From NCBI GenBank assembly GCA_964534175.1, contig CAZHNS010000018.1, positions 1 through 50,350 of the forward strand: DNA of 50,350 nucleotides, in the 5' to 3' direction. The notes beneath the pieces were generated by a model. That model worked only from the letters and a program-made list of their open reading frames with translations. It had not been told where the DNA came from and ran no database searches. Shown one piece after another: positions 41,529 through 50,350 of the stretch. Position 1 is the stretch's first letter. The number at the start of each line of letters is the position of its first letter. Origin of the DNA: JAFGHJ01 sp964534175 (GTDB taxonomy: Bacteria > Hydrothermota > UBA3072). Made by a program: the position numbers and the translations under genes.

Positions 41529-42710
41529 TTATCTCATCCTTGAATAAATTTTCGGGTCGAGAGCTTCTCTAACTGCTTCACCTATAAACGCGATTAAAAT
41601 AAGAGTCAAAAACATAGCGGCCATTGGAGATAAAGTAAGCCACCAGGAGCTTAGATTGGAAATCCCCTGCGATAGGAGTTGACCCCAGCTTGGGGTTGGT
41701 TCAGGCAATCCAAAACCTAAAAAGTCAAGCGCTGCGAGTACTGCAATTCCGGAAATAATAGTAAATGGAAGGAAAGAAATTACCGGCGTCAAGGAATTTG
41801 GCAGTATATGGGAGAGAATTATTTTTCTGTCACTTACGCCAACAGCTATAGCGGCCTGAACGTAATCGTTCGATTTCTCGCGCAAGAACTCCGCTCTTAT
41901 ATATCTTGCCATGGATATCCAGTAAAACAAAGAGAGAATGACAATTAAAATCGTAAAATTGGGAATCATTATGGAGGAGATAACCATTACCGTGAAAAGA
42001 AATGGAATCGATGCCCATATTTCTATAAATCGGAGGCCCAGAAAATCCACTTTCCCTCCGTAAAACCCGAGAATTGCTCCGAAAAAGATACCAATTATGT
42101 AGCTGGTTAGAGTCAAAAGCAAAGAAAACGTCATATAAATACGAAAGCCGTATACTAGTCTCGCAAGAACATCTCTCCCCCTATCATCAGTTCCAAGAAA
42201 GTTTTTTCTGTCAGGCCCCGTCGGTGGGTTTCTATCTCCTAGTTCATCAAGTAGATTTTCGGTTGGCCCATAGGGATAAGGGGCAAGCAACACCCAATCT
42301 CCGCGTTTTTGTTCCTCAAATATATTTCTTAAAATACGGTGATTGTCGAAGTCTCTCTTTATTCTATCGTACAGCTCGTATTTGGCTTTTAGAGAAACGA
42401 GTTTCCCGTCGTTTAAGTTCATAGTATCGCCACCTAGAGAAGCTCTGTATTCATGATAGTCATCTTTAGTCTTAATCGCTTTTGAAAATATATATTTTTT
42501 AAAAGAAACATCACTGTAAAGGGTTACGAATTTCTTTCCGTCAAATTTAACGAGAAGCGCTTTGTCGTTTATTATGAACTCCGCGAAGAAAGATAATAAA
42601 TATGCTATACCTATAATCAAAAGCGAATAATATCCTCTTTTAAAACTCTTGAATTTCTTTATTCTTTTTAGAAATAATGGAGAAAAAAAGGATTTTCGTA
42701 TTTTATTCAT
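41529..42710 (-). CDS. yejE: Peptide ABC transporter permease, YejE-like
   Basis: A 393-residue permease longer than ordinary OppC because of an extracytoplasmic insert between the first membrane segment and LGTDDRGRDVLARLVYGFRI (near residue 170). The same insert and GTDD.GRDVLAR string are typical of YejE. The EAA-loop that docks the ATPase reads VQAAIAVGVSDRKIILSHILPNS, followed by further membrane segments ending in REALDPK. It lies seven bases after yejB. Together they should form the membrane channel of a YejABEF-type importer of oligopeptides and peptide antibiotics. Confidence 0.92.
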   Translation of the reverse strand: MNKIRKSFFSPLFLKRIKKFKSFKRGYYSLLIIGIAYLLSFFAEFIINDKALLVKFDGKKFVTLYSDVSFKKYIFSKAIKTKDDYHEYRASLGGDTMNLNDGKLVSLKAKYELYDRIKRDFDNHRILRNIFEEQKRGDWVLLAPYPYGPTENLLDELGDRNPPTGPDRKNFLGTDDRGRDVLARLVYGFRIYMTFSLLLTLTSYIIGIFFGAILGFYGGKVDFLGLRFIEIWASIPFLFTVMVISSIMIPNFTILIVILSLFYWISMARYIRAEFLREKSNDYVQAAIAVGVSDRKIILSHILPNSLTPVISFLPFTIISGIAVLAALDFLGFGLPEPTPSWGQLLSQGISNLSSWWLTLSPMAAMFLTLILIAFIGEAVREALDPKIYSRMR

Positions 42711-42717
42711 GTGAAAT

Positions 42718-43743
42718 TCATTCCAGCCTTATCCGTGGATCGATTACGCAGTACAGAAAATCCGAAAATATATTCCCGAGCATATAGAGAATGGAAGAAA
42801 ATACAAGTATTCCCAGCATAACCGGATAATCTCTATCTAAAATTGAGTTATATCCGAGAAGCCCAAAGCCATGTATATTAAAAACTTTTTCGATTAATAA
42901 AGAACCCGATATAACAATAGAAAAAACACCTCCAAGCCCTGTAGCTATTGGAATCAAAGAATTGCGTAAAGTGTGTTTAAAAATGACTGCTCTTTCGGAT
43001 AAGCCTTTTGCGAAAGCAGTCCTGACATAATCTTTTCCGAGGTTTTCAATAAGTGAATTTTTCATTAAAATAGTTAGCGCGGCGAAAGAGCCGAGAGTGT
43101 AACAAAAGACGGGTAAAATCATATGATAAATATTATCCCAGAATTTGCCCAATAAAGATAGGCTTTCGTAGCCCATAGAATGGATCCCTCCCAGAGGGAA
43201 TATATCCAGGAATGACCCACCTCCTAAGAGTACGAGAAGAACAATTCCGGCGACCCACCCCGGAATAGCATAGCCGATAAAGACCAAAGCAGAACTCGTA
43301 AAGTCAAAAGTAGAACCATGTTTGATAGCTTTTAAAACTCCTAAAGGTATACAAACAAGATACGCCAGCAAAAATCCTGCGATCCCGAAGCGAAGCGAAA
43401 TTGGGAAGCGCGCCTTTATCACCTCCCAGACTGGTTTTGAATATGTATACGATTCTCCTAAATCAAACCGGACGACATTGCCGAGCCAGATTAAATACGA
43501 GACATAAAAAGGTTTATCAAAACCGTATATTTTCTTCAGTTTCTCTACCATTTCTTCAGATATTGCTGTGCCGTGAGCTCCCATTGCCCCACCTCCCCCT
43601 TCCATCTGCATCTGTTTATACCTGAGGATCGCCATCTCCACAGGTCCTCCGGGAGCAAATCTCGTAATTGTGAAAACGATAAAAGTAACACCCAAAAATG
43701 TCGGGATTATCATCAAAAGACGACGGATAAAATAGTTAAGCAT
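42718..43743 (-). CDS. yejB: Peptide ABC transporter permease, YejB-like
   Basis: The 341-residue permease starts MLNYFIRRLLMIIPTFLGV, the classic first segment of OppB-type permeases. A Gly-rich loop (GGGGAMGAHG) and EEMVEKLKKIYGFDKP follow, as in E. coli YejB rather than OppB. The EAA-loop is YVRTAFAKGLSERAVIFKHTLRNS, and the end YCVIDPRIRLE is also YejB-like. I place the start at ATG 43743, which overlaps the preceding stop as TAATG. A longer frame to 43773 lies inside the binding-protein gene and lacks support. Confidence 0.94.
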   Translation of the reverse strand: MLNYFIRRLLMIIPTFLGVTFIVFTITRFAPGGPVEMAILRYKQMQMEGGGGAMGAHGTAISEEMVEKLKKIYGFDKPFYVSYLIWLGNVVRFDLGESYTYSKPVWEVIKARFPISLRFGIAGFLLAYLVCIPLGVLKAIKHGSTFDFTSSALVFIGYAIPGWVAGIVLLVLLGGGSFLDIFPLGGIHSMGYESLSLLGKFWDNIYHMILPVFCYTLGSFAALTILMKNSLIENLGKDYVRTAFAKGLSERAVIFKHTLRNSLIPIATGLGGVFSIVISGSLLIEKVFNIHGFGLLGYNSILDRDYPVMLGILVFSSILYMLGNIFSDFLYCVIDPRIRLE

Positions 43744-45698
43744 TATTGATATCTCTCTCTTAACTTTTCCCAAGCCTTAAGTTCATAAGGTCTTCCCGGG
43801 AGTTTTGTTTCCGTACCTTTTGCTTTCTGTAATTTCTCCTCAAGGTCTTTATCTTTCCACCAGAAAGCAATTGCTGGCCAGTACGGTTCGTAATTTATAA
43901 GTCCGTTGTAATCGGTCTGTGAGAGTCCAAACTGGGGCATTCCGAATTTATTCCAGTATAATATTTTCATGTTATCTTCATACCAGAGAAGAGCGGTCAT
44001 GTGCTTGCGGGTAAGTATGGAATCGAGTTTTTGTAGAGTCTTTATTCTTTTCTTTAAATCATATTCCTGATAATAGTAGTCCAGGAGTTCGTCGACTTTT
44101 TCATCCTTGAGACCCCAGATATTAAAAGAAGCTTTCTTATCAGCGAATTTTGAGTGGTAAGCAAGCTCGGAATTTGGGAATATTTCAATTGTAAATCGCA
44201 GAGCTATCATTTTAAAATTCCATTCATCGAGGTCTTTCATGTTTGTCGCCCATGTAACTCTTTTTAGATTCAGCTTGATACCGACTTTTTTTAAATCTTC
44301 CTGAAGTAAAGTTTCTACTCTTGTATCATCAATCCTATAAACATTTAATGTTATTTCAAAGGCTTTTCCGTCTTTAACGATATACCCGTCATCGTTTAGA
44401 TTTTTCTGAGAATAACCCGCTTCTTCCAGCAATTTTATTGCCTCTTCCTGATTATATCTGATTTTCGGATTATTCTTGTTTTCATAAGGAAGTCCAGCAA
44501 AATACGAATCCATATACTTGAACTCATTATAGTAAAATTTTTCGAGCATGAGTTTTCTGTTAAAAAGCATGAAAACTGCTTTTCTCACTCTTATATCGTT
44601 AAAAGGCTCTTCTCTCATATTAAAATAAAAACCGTTTACATAAGGCATGTTGATATAAACTCTCTGCTTTATAATATGATTATACTTTATCTCTACCATC
44701 TTATCGGGAGTATATTCTTCCCCCCATTTCTTTAAGAGCGGCCTTTCAATAAGGATTAAGTCAATATCTCCTGTTTTAAATTTTTCTCCCATCAGGGTTT
44801 CCTCTGTATAAAAAAGAAAGCGGACGCAGTCGAAATTAAAAAGATTTTTATTTAAAGGTTTTTTCGCTGCCCACCAGGAGGAATCTCTTCTCAAAACTAT
44901 AAACTCATTCTGATTAGCTTTTTCAAAAATATATGGTCCCGAACCAACCATCATCTTATTATTGTAATCCGACATATAGTCAGAAGGGGCAATTCTTCCT
45001 ATTATGTGCTCGGGCATAACAAAAAGCTCCTCTGTGCTGATATTAAAAAAAGCTCTCCAGGAAGGTTCTTTTGGCTGTATCATAGCAATATTTTTAGTGA
45101 GAGCGACCGGGCGTTCGAATTTTAAAAACATTCCCTGCCAGACTGGTTCTTTTAAATCATCATGCGCGATAAGATCCCATGTGGCAACAACATCAAAAGC
45201 TGTAACAGGTTTGCCATCCTGCCAACGGGCGTTGGTATCAATATGATAAAAATAAGTTTTTTTATCGGCAGAAATACTCCATTTATCCGCGAGGCAGGGC
45301 AGGTATTCGAGAGTTACAGGATCTAATTTGAGAAGAGGTTCATATACGAGCGAACGCAAGGTCGCATTCAGAAGATAGGACGCGCTTTGACCGTAACTTC
45401 GGAGTGTCGCCGGATATCCGAAACATCCGAGATTTAACGTACCACCCTTTTTTGCATTTTCATCGCCAAGGATAATAGCATTAGTACTCGTTGTCCAGTT
45501 AATAGACTCTACAATACTGTCAATCTCCGCATTAGTTAAATCTTCTGCGCCGTATTTTTTAATTAATTCTGCTTCCGTTATGATAGTTTTCGAACCAGTC
45601 GAAGAAGTTTTTTTATCGCAGGATGGAATAAAGAACAAAGAAAAGAAAAACAATAAAAAAAAGAAAGACTTCACCACTGACCATACTTTAAAAGTCAT
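43743..45698 (-). CDS. YejA-like peptide-binding lipoprotein, copy 1
   Basis: A family 5 solute-binding protein of 651 residues, held at the membrane by a lipidated Cys in FIPSC (about residue 27). It delivers peptides to the YejB/E-like channel encoded directly downstream. Family landmarks include AKKGGTLNLG near residue 84, FNMREEPFNDIRVRKAV, NKNNPKIRYNQEEAIKLLEEAGY, and late YWNKFGMP and FWWKD, all as in YejA. It is directly coupled to yejB through TAATG. It has its own promoter, unlike the looser positions of the two upstream paralogues. Full-length similarity to both shows tandem duplication. Confidence 0.93.
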   Translation of the reverse strand: MTFKVWSVVKSFFFLLFFFSLFFIPSCDKKTSSTGSKTIITEAELIKKYGAEDLTNAEIDSIVESINWTTSTNAIILGDENAKKGGTLNLGCFGYPATLRSYGQSASYLLNATLRSLVYEPLLKLDPVTLEYLPCLADKWSISADKKTYFYHIDTNARWQDGKPVTAFDVVATWDLIAHDDLKEPVWQGMFLKFERPVALTKNIAMIQPKEPSWRAFFNISTEELFVMPEHIIGRIAPSDYMSDYNNKMMVGSGPYIFEKANQNEFIVLRRDSSWWAAKKPLNKNLFNFDCVRFLFYTEETLMGEKFKTGDIDLILIERPLLKKWGEEYTPDKMVEIKYNHIIKQRVYINMPYVNGFYFNMREEPFNDIRVRKAVFMLFNRKLMLEKFYYNEFKYMDSYFAGLPYENKNNPKIRYNQEEAIKLLEEAGYSQKNLNDDGYIVKDGKAFEITLNVYRIDDTRVETLLQEDLKKVGIKLNLKRVTWATNMKDLDEWNFKMIALRFTIEIFPNSELAYHSKFADKKASFNIWGLKDEKVDELLDYYYQEYDLKKRIKTLQKLDSILTRKHMTALLWYEDNMKILYWNKFGMPQFGLSQTDYNGLINYEPYWPAIAFWWKDKDLEEKLQKAKGTETKLPGRPYELKAWEKLRERYQ

Positions 45699-45754
45699 CG
45701 CGAAGTATATCCCCCTTCAAAGAATCTTAAAACTGCGAATTCTTTCATCACGCA

Positions 45755-45782
45755 ATATTATGTGATTTGAATGAAACGTCAA
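45755..45782 (-). promoter_or_regulatory. Putative promoter of the YejA1-yejBE-ATPase operon
   Basis: On the reverse strand TTGACG, 16 bases, TAATAT, about 57 bases before the first binding-protein start. A strong inverted repeat ends seven bases upstream of the -35. Confidence 0.6.
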
Positions 45783-45788
45783 CCCGTC

Positions 45789-45814
45789 ATTTTGTTACCC
45801 ATGGGGCAACAAAA
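45789..45814. other. Inverted repeat ahead of the importer promoter
   Basis: ATTTTGTTACCCAT pairs with ATGGGGCAACAAAAT with a single bulge. It could end transcription of the upstream binding-protein gene or be an operator for the promoter at 45755-45782. Confidence 0.55.
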
Positions 45815-45862
45815 TAGTATATTAGTGAATTAGTTTATTGGTCAATTGGGAAAAACTAAAAC

Positions 45863-47791
45863 CTAACGATATTTTTCCCACTCCCTGACCTCAAAGGGTT
45901 TTGCGGGAAGGGGAAGCTCTTTTTCTCTTGCGTTTTTTAATGTTTTATCCGCATCCTCATCATACCACCAGAAAGTAGCGATTATTTCTAAAAGCCTGAA
46001 CGTTATTTCCCCAACATATGAAACACCGCTTAACACGAAATCAGGAGTTCCAAACTTATTCCAGTACAGTATTTTTATATTGTCCGAATACCAGTTTAGC
46101 GCCATAAGATAATTGCTTACCAGAATTGAATCGAGTTCCCGTATAAGCTCTTTTCTCTTATTAAAATCAAATTCCAGATTATATGCTTCACAAATTTCAT
46201 CTATTCTCTTGTTTTTAAATCCATATATATTATTTGTATTCAGTTCGTCTGCGTATTTTGAATGTACCGAACTCTCCGGATTAGGAAAAAGCAACGTTGT
46301 ATAATTTATCCATATCATTTTAAAGTTCCTCTCGTCAAGGTCTTTGGTGTGAGTTGCCCATGTTACCTTCTTAAGATTAATTTTGATACCAACTTTCTTT
46401 AATTCTTCCTGAAGTAAAGTTTCTACCCTTGTATCATCAGTCCTGTAAACATTCAAATTAAGTTCAAAGGGTTTTCCGTTTTTAACTATATATCCTTCTT
46501 CGTTTAAGTTTTTTTGAGAATAGCCGGATTCTTCCAGGAGTCTGACTGCTTCCTCTGGATTATATCTGATTTTAGGATTGTTTTTATTTTCATAAATAGA
46601 ATTTGCATAATATGAATCCATATGTTTATACTCATTATAAAAAAGCTTCCTAATAATCTCGCTTCTGTTTAAAAGAAGGCTAACGGCTTTTCTTACTCTG
46701 ATATCGTCAAAAGGTTCTTCTCGCATATTAAAAGCAAAACCTCCATGCCCTGCCGGTTGCCCACAATAAACTTTTTGTTTTATTATATAGTTGTATTTTA
46801 TTTCATCCATTTTTTCCGGAACAAATTCGTTTACCCATCTATTGATTGTACGTGAAGATATAAGGGGCGCGATGTCGGCGTTGCCCTTTTTAAAGTTTTC
46901 AAATAATACAGTCTCATCTGTGTAAAAATCAATTCTTATTTCGTCGAGATTAAATAAATTTTCATTTAGAGGAAAATCGGCGGCCCACCAGGAGGTATCA
47001 CGCTTAAGAACTATAAACTGATTTGGACTTGCCCTGTCAAAACGATAGGGGCCACTCCCGATCATCATCTTATTGTTGTATTCCTTTAAGAAATCAGAAG
47101 CGGTGATTCTTCCTATAATATGTTCCGGAAGTATATACGTCCCACAGAAGTAAAAAAAAGCGCTCCACTGAAGTATCTTCGCTTTAGCCATAAGAATGTG
47201 TGGGGTTAAAGCTACGGGACGCTCGTATTTACTCCTGTAGAAATCGTTATAAAAAGGGTCTCTAATTCCTTCATCTATTAACAAATCATAAGTGGCAACA
47301 ACATCGAATGAAGTAACAGGCGTTCCATCCTGCCATTTTGCCTTTTCGTTTATATGAAAAAAGTAGGTTGTTTTATCTTCAGAAATCGACCATTTATCCG
47401 CGAGTCCGGGAATGTATTCATAGGTCACAGGGTCTATTTTTAAAAGAGTTTCATATACTATTCTTGCTAGTATCCGGTTTAAGAGGTTCGTGGAATTCTC
47501 TCCGTAGGTTCTCAAGGTAGCTGGATATCCAATATCTCCAAAAACAGCAGTCCCGCCTTTCTTTGCTTTTTTGCTGCCAAGAATATTAGGGTTTTCGTTT
47601 GTTTCCCATTTAATAGATTTTATGACACTGTCGATTTGCTCTTCCGTTAAATCTTTTGGCCCGTGTTTTTCCATCAATTCTTCTTCGTTTGTTATTTCTA
47701 TTTGCTTATTATCAACTGACTCTTCTTGATTGCAGCATGAAATGATTGAGATAAGAGAAATAATAAATAAGCCTAAAAGAAACCTTTTCAT
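45863..47791 (-). CDS. YejA-like peptide-binding lipoprotein, copy 2
   Basis: A 642-residue family 5 binding protein with a lipoprotein signal ending SIISCC. Its N-terminal mature part (EELMEKHGPKDLTEEQ, then ENPNILGSKKAKKGGT) is almost the same as copy 3 and more distant from copy 1. It keeps FNMREEPFDDIRVRKAV, RYNPEEAVRLLEESGY and YWNKFGTPDF. Start ATG at 47791 follows AAGGCGG. It lies 165 bases upstream of copy 1, separated by a hairpin and a promoter, so it may be expressed separately. Different ligand range from its paralogues is likely but unproven. Confidence 0.92.
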   Translation of the reverse strand: MKRFLLGLFIISLISIISCCNQEESVDNKQIEITNEEELMEKHGPKDLTEEQIDSVIKSIKWETNENPNILGSKKAKKGGTAVFGDIGYPATLRTYGENSTNLLNRILARIVYETLLKIDPVTYEYIPGLADKWSISEDKTTYFFHINEKAKWQDGTPVTSFDVVATYDLLIDEGIRDPFYNDFYRSKYERPVALTPHILMAKAKILQWSAFFYFCGTYILPEHIIGRITASDFLKEYNNKMMIGSGPYRFDRASPNQFIVLKRDTSWWAADFPLNENLFNLDEIRIDFYTDETVLFENFKKGNADIAPLISSRTINRWVNEFVPEKMDEIKYNYIIKQKVYCGQPAGHGGFAFNMREEPFDDIRVRKAVSLLLNRSEIIRKLFYNEYKHMDSYYANSIYENKNNPKIRYNPEEAVRLLEESGYSQKNLNEEGYIVKNGKPFELNLNVYRTDDTRVETLLQEELKKVGIKINLKKVTWATHTKDLDERNFKMIWINYTTLLFPNPESSVHSKYADELNTNNIYGFKNKRIDEICEAYNLEFDFNKRKELIRELDSILVSNYLMALNWYSDNIKILYWNKFGTPDFVLSGVSYVGEITFRLLEIIATFWWYDEDADKTLKNAREKELPLPAKPFEVREWEKYR

Positions 47792-47854
47792 TTTAACCGC
47801 CTTGTATTCTTATTGTTTCTCTGTTTCTAAACACTGTTGACTAAAACCTAACTC

Positions 47855-49771
47855 CTAACGATACTTATCCCAATACCGGATTTCATAAGGTCTTCCCGGA
47901 AGCATAATGTCTTTTCCTTTTGCTTTCTGTAATGCCTTATTTTCTTCTTCGTCATACCACCAGTATGTAACAATTTGATATTCAAAAAATGAAGCCGATT
48001 CATATCTAGCGAGTACAAACTCAGGTGTTCCGAATTTATTCCAGTATAAAATTTTAATATTGTCTTGGTACCAGAATAAGGCCGCGAGGCATTCGTTAAT
48101 CAATATTGAATCAAGTTCCTGAATAAGTTTTATTCTCTTTTTTAGGTCAAATTCAAGATTGTTAGCTTCGCAGATTTCGTCCACTCTTTTATTTCTTAAT
48201 CCCCAGATATTGTTATTATTTTTCTTATCCGCATACTTAGAATGGTATCCGCTTTCCGGGTTAGGAAATAATAACCCAGTGAATCCCATTCTCGCTATTT
48301 TGAAATTTCTTTCGGCTATTTCTTTAGTATGTTGTGCCCAGGTAACATTTTTCAGATTTATCCTTATCCCAGCTTTTCGCAATTCTTCTTGGAAAAGTGT
48401 TTCTACTCTAGTGTCATCGGTAATATAGACATTTAAATTTAGCTCAAAAACCTTTCCATCTTTTACAATATAACCTTCCTCATTTAAGTTCTTCTGTGAG
48501 TATCCTGCTTCTTCGAGTAGTTTGATCGCTTCCACAGGGTTATATCTGATTCTTGGATTGTTCTTATTTTGGTAAGGAAGGTTCGAATAATAAGAATCCA
48601 TGTGTTTTGCTTCCCCAAAGAACAGTTTGTTTATGATTTTACTTCTATCTAAAAGCATACAAAAAGCTCTTCTAACTCTTTTATCGTTGAAGGGTTCTTC
48701 TCTCATATTAAAATGATATCCAGCTGTTCCTTTTGGAGAGTCATTATGAATTTTCTGTTTAATAATATGATTATATTTGATTGAATTCATTTTTTCCGGA
48801 GTAAAATCTTTAACCCATTTCTGTAGTTTTCTGCCAGGTATGAAAAAAGCGTCAACTAAGCCCTTTTTAAAATTTTCCTCTAATAATGTTTCATCTGTAA
48901 AAAATACGTATTTAAACTTGTCAAAGTTATAAAGCCCTTGGTTTTTTTTCAATCCTGCAGCCCACCAATTGGTATCTCTTTTCAATACAATAGATTGATT
49001 GACGCTTGCGTTCTCAAACATATACGGTCCGGATCCAATCATCATTTTATTGTTGTATTCTTCCATATACTCGGAAGCGCTAATTTTCCCTATAATGTGT
49101 TCAGGCAATATAAAAAAAGCTTGGCTGAAGTATAAAAACAAACTCCATTGCAATATTTTAGCTTTAACCATAACGATATATGGAGTTAAAGCCACAGGGC
49201 GCTCATATTTACTACTCCAGAAGTCGCTTCCAAATGGGTCGCGCATTCCTTCATCTATCAATAAATCATAAGTGGCAACAACGTCGAAAGCTGTTACAGG
49301 TTTCCCGTTCTGCCAATGGGCTTTAGGATCTATATGATAAAAAAATGTTTTTTTATCGGTGGATATACTCCAATTATCAGCAAGAGAAGATACATATTCA
49401 AGAGTTACAGGGTCTAAGGTAAGAAGAGTTTCATAAATAAGCATTTGCAACATGTAATTTATTACGTAATTGGCGTTTTCTCCTTCTGTTCTTAGAGTTG
49501 CGGGGTACCCAGGGTCGCCGTAAACAAACGTCCCTCCTTTCTTTGCCTTTTTGCTGCCAAGAATATTAGGGTTTTCGTTTGTTTCCCATTTAATGGATTT
49601 GATAATACTATCAACCTGTTCTTCCGTTAAATCTTTCGGTCCGTATTTTTCCATCAATTCTTCTTCGTTTGCTATTTCTGTTTGGGTATCAGTTACTGAT
49701 TCTTCGGGATTACAGCAGGAAATAAAGGAAAAAATAAAAAATAAAAATAAACATGAGAGAATTTTCTTCAT
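47855..49771 (-). CDS. YejA-like peptide-binding lipoprotein, copy 3
   Basis: A 638-residue family 5 binding protein with signal and lipobox FISCC (about residue 19-20). Over the first 70 residues it is nearly identical to copy 2, and the DNA around 49533-49620 and 47553-47640 is almost the same, which points to recent duplication or conversion. Conserved strings include FNMREEPFNDKRVRRAF, RYNPVEAIKLLEEAGY and YWNKFGTPEF. A GGAG site lies a few bases before the ATG. The 63-base spacer to copy 2 suggests cotranscription. Confidence 0.92.
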   Translation of the reverse strand: MKKILSCLFLFFIFSFISCCNPEESVTDTQTEIANEEELMEKYGPKDLTEEQVDSIIKSIKWETNENPNILGSKKAKKGGTFVYGDPGYPATLRTEGENANYVINYMLQMLIYETLLTLDPVTLEYVSSLADNWSISTDKKTFFYHIDPKAHWQNGKPVTAFDVVATYDLLIDEGMRDPFGSDFWSSKYERPVALTPYIVMVKAKILQWSLFLYFSQAFFILPEHIIGKISASEYMEEYNNKMMIGSGPYMFENASVNQSIVLKRDTNWWAAGLKKNQGLYNFDKFKYVFFTDETLLEENFKKGLVDAFFIPGRKLQKWVKDFTPEKMNSIKYNHIIKQKIHNDSPKGTAGYHFNMREEPFNDKRVRRAFCMLLDRSKIINKLFFGEAKHMDSYYSNLPYQNKNNPRIRYNPVEAIKLLEEAGYSQKNLNEEGYIVKDGKVFELNLNVYITDDTRVETLFQEELRKAGIRINLKNVTWAQHTKEIAERNFKIARMGFTGLLFPNPESGYHSKYADKKNNNNIWGLRNKRVDEICEANNLEFDLKKRIKLIQELDSILINECLAALFWYQDNIKILYWNKFGTPEFVLARYESASFFEYQIVTYWWYDEEENKALQKAKGKDIMLPGRPYEIRYWDKYR

Positions 49772-49805
49772 TTTTGTCTCCTTTTTTTATAAATGTTTGG
49801 TTTGT

Positions 49806-49859
49806 TAGTGTGTTGGTGCGTCGGTCCGCTTACAAGCCGACCAAAACACCCACACACTA
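49806..49859. other. Long imperfect inverted repeat between ilvE and copy 3
   Basis: TAGTGTGTTGGTG pairs with CACCCACACACTA across a 28-base interior that can partly pair (TCGGTC with GACC). Without a T tract it is a weak terminator candidate for ilvE or a repeat remnant. Confidence 0.45.
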
Positions 49860-49897
49860 CATTGATTCGAAACACGAAATTTGAAACATTAAGTTTT

Positions 49898-50350
49898 TCA
49901 ATCGTAAACGAAAGTTAACCATTTGTGACGGTCTTCTTTTTCGCCCTTTATGATGCCGAAAAATTCATCCTGGAGCTTTTTCGTAATCGGTCCCCTCTTC
50001 CCATCACCGACTTCGATATTATCGACTTTCGTAACCGGCGTTATTTCTGCTGCTGTACCTGTGAAGAATACCTCATCAGCGATATATAAAGCTTCCCGCG
50101 GTATAAGATGTTTTTCGATACGTAGATTAAGGTCCCTCGCGAGAGTAAAAACACTGTGGCGGGTAATACCGGGAAGTATCGCGGTGCTAGAAGGCGGAGT
50201 ATATATAACATTGTTTCTGACAACAAAAATATTCTCCCCAGATCCTTCGGAAACATATCCGTAAGAATCCAGCGCTATCCCCTCGTCAAAGCCGTTCATT
50301 AAAGATTCCATTTTTATCAACTGAGAATTTAGATAGTTACCTCCGGCTTT
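49898..50350 (-). CDS. ilvE: Branched-chain amino acid aminotransferase (partial, C-terminal part)
   Basis: The frame runs off the right edge, so the N-terminal half is missing; the visible part begins exactly at the pyridoxal-phosphate lysine in KAGGNYLNSQL. IlvE interconverts branched-chain amino acids and their keto acids. Further landmarks are GYVSEGSGENIFVV, ILPGITRHSVF, LYIADEVFFTGTAAEITPV, and RGPITKKLQDEFFGII. These match E. coli IlvE closely in order. The frame ends KWLTFVYD before a stop. An in-frame TTG at 50318 is an internal Leu codon, not a start. Confidence 0.95.
   Translation of the reverse strand, partial: KAGGNYLNSQLIKMESLMNGFDEGIALDSYGYVSEGSGENIFVVRNNVIYTPPSSTAILPGITRHSVFTLARDLNLRIEKHLIPREALYIADEVFFTGTAAEITPVTKVDNIEVGDGKRGPITKKLQDEFFGIIKGEKEDRHKWLTFVYD

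Noticed and set aside
43744..43773. Longer N-terminus for yejB
   Set aside because: It would lie inside the binding-protein gene; the TAATG overlap and homology support 43743.
47553..49620. Assembly duplication of the YejA-like genes
   Set aside because: The copies are similar but differ throughout the central and C-terminal regions, so they are genuine paralogues.
1..50350. tRNA, rRNA or CRISPR loci
   Set aside because: I looked for TTCGANTC-type T arms, conserved rRNA strings and regularly spaced repeats in the spacers and found none that hold up. A tRNAscan or CRISPR search would be decisive.

Overview
The window is about 50 kb of compact, AT-rich bacterial chromosome with 45 supported protein genes, two of them cut by the window edges. 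I see no rRNA, tRNA, CRISPR array, transposase or prophage. Two secreted proteins end in the C-terminal sorting domain of the type IX secretion system (T9SS). There are also a complete Bat (aerotolerance) operon, a group II-like geranylgeranylglyceryl phosphate synthase, an MPSGKKRK-type small basic ribosomal protein and many signal-peptidase II lipoproteins. Together these suggest an uncultured relative of the Fibrobacteres-Chlorobi-Bacteroidetes (FCB) superphylum. The exact phylum cannot be fixed from this sequence. Many promoters fit TTGACA-16/17-TATAAT. Strong GGAGG ribosome sites are common, but several genes have none.

Layout. 1-3781: partial Fpg/Nei-like protein, dapA-dapB (lysine/diaminopimelate) and glnA. 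3782-10364: a large HEAT-repeat protein, a putative outer-membrane protein, an easily missed 31-residue basic ribosomal-type protein, a secreted lipoprotein with SGNH-like motifs, an HD-GYP phosphodiesterase and a divergent XRE-S24 regulator. 10550-16709: a reverse-strand block with alaS, GGGP synthase and a flippase-like membrane protein in overlapping order, then a cation diffusion facilitator embedded between winged-helix-like domains and a GNAT acetyltransferase. 16893-19333: a three-gene polyamine operon (deoxyhypusine-synthase homologue, pyruvoyl arginine decarboxylase, agmatinase). 19538-25793: a T9SS-exported CBM9-like protein, NudC and four overlapping genes for envelope glycan synthesis (LpxB-related protein, GT2, GT4, GT2). 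25893-33744: the Bat operon (moxR, DUF58, a BatD-like membrane protein, batA, batB, batC, batD, batE). 33773-38508: two small regulatory-looking genes, a divergent transketolase and a second T9SS cargo protein. 38560-50350: lipoprotein MsrB, then a YejABEF-type peptide importer with split ATPases and three tandem YejA-like binding lipoproteins, then the end of ilvE.

How the genes work together. Amino-acid supply (dapAB, glnA, ilvE, peptide import) flanks envelope functions (glycosyltransferases, T9SS cargo, lipoproteins, possible ether-lipid synthesis) and stress functions (Bat, MsrB, HD-GYP). The polyamine operon reads as arginine to agmatine to putrescine to a longer polyamine, probably homospermidine, with no S-adenosylmethionine decarboxylase nearby.

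Standout items are the small ribosomal-type gene, the CDF/winged-helix fusion with altered metal-site residues, the DHS-PdaD-SpeB operon, the GGGP synthase block, a HEAT gene whose ribosome site points to an ATA start, a probable leaderless alaS, and a family of paired inverted AT-rich intergenic repeats, one of which lies inside the Bat operon.
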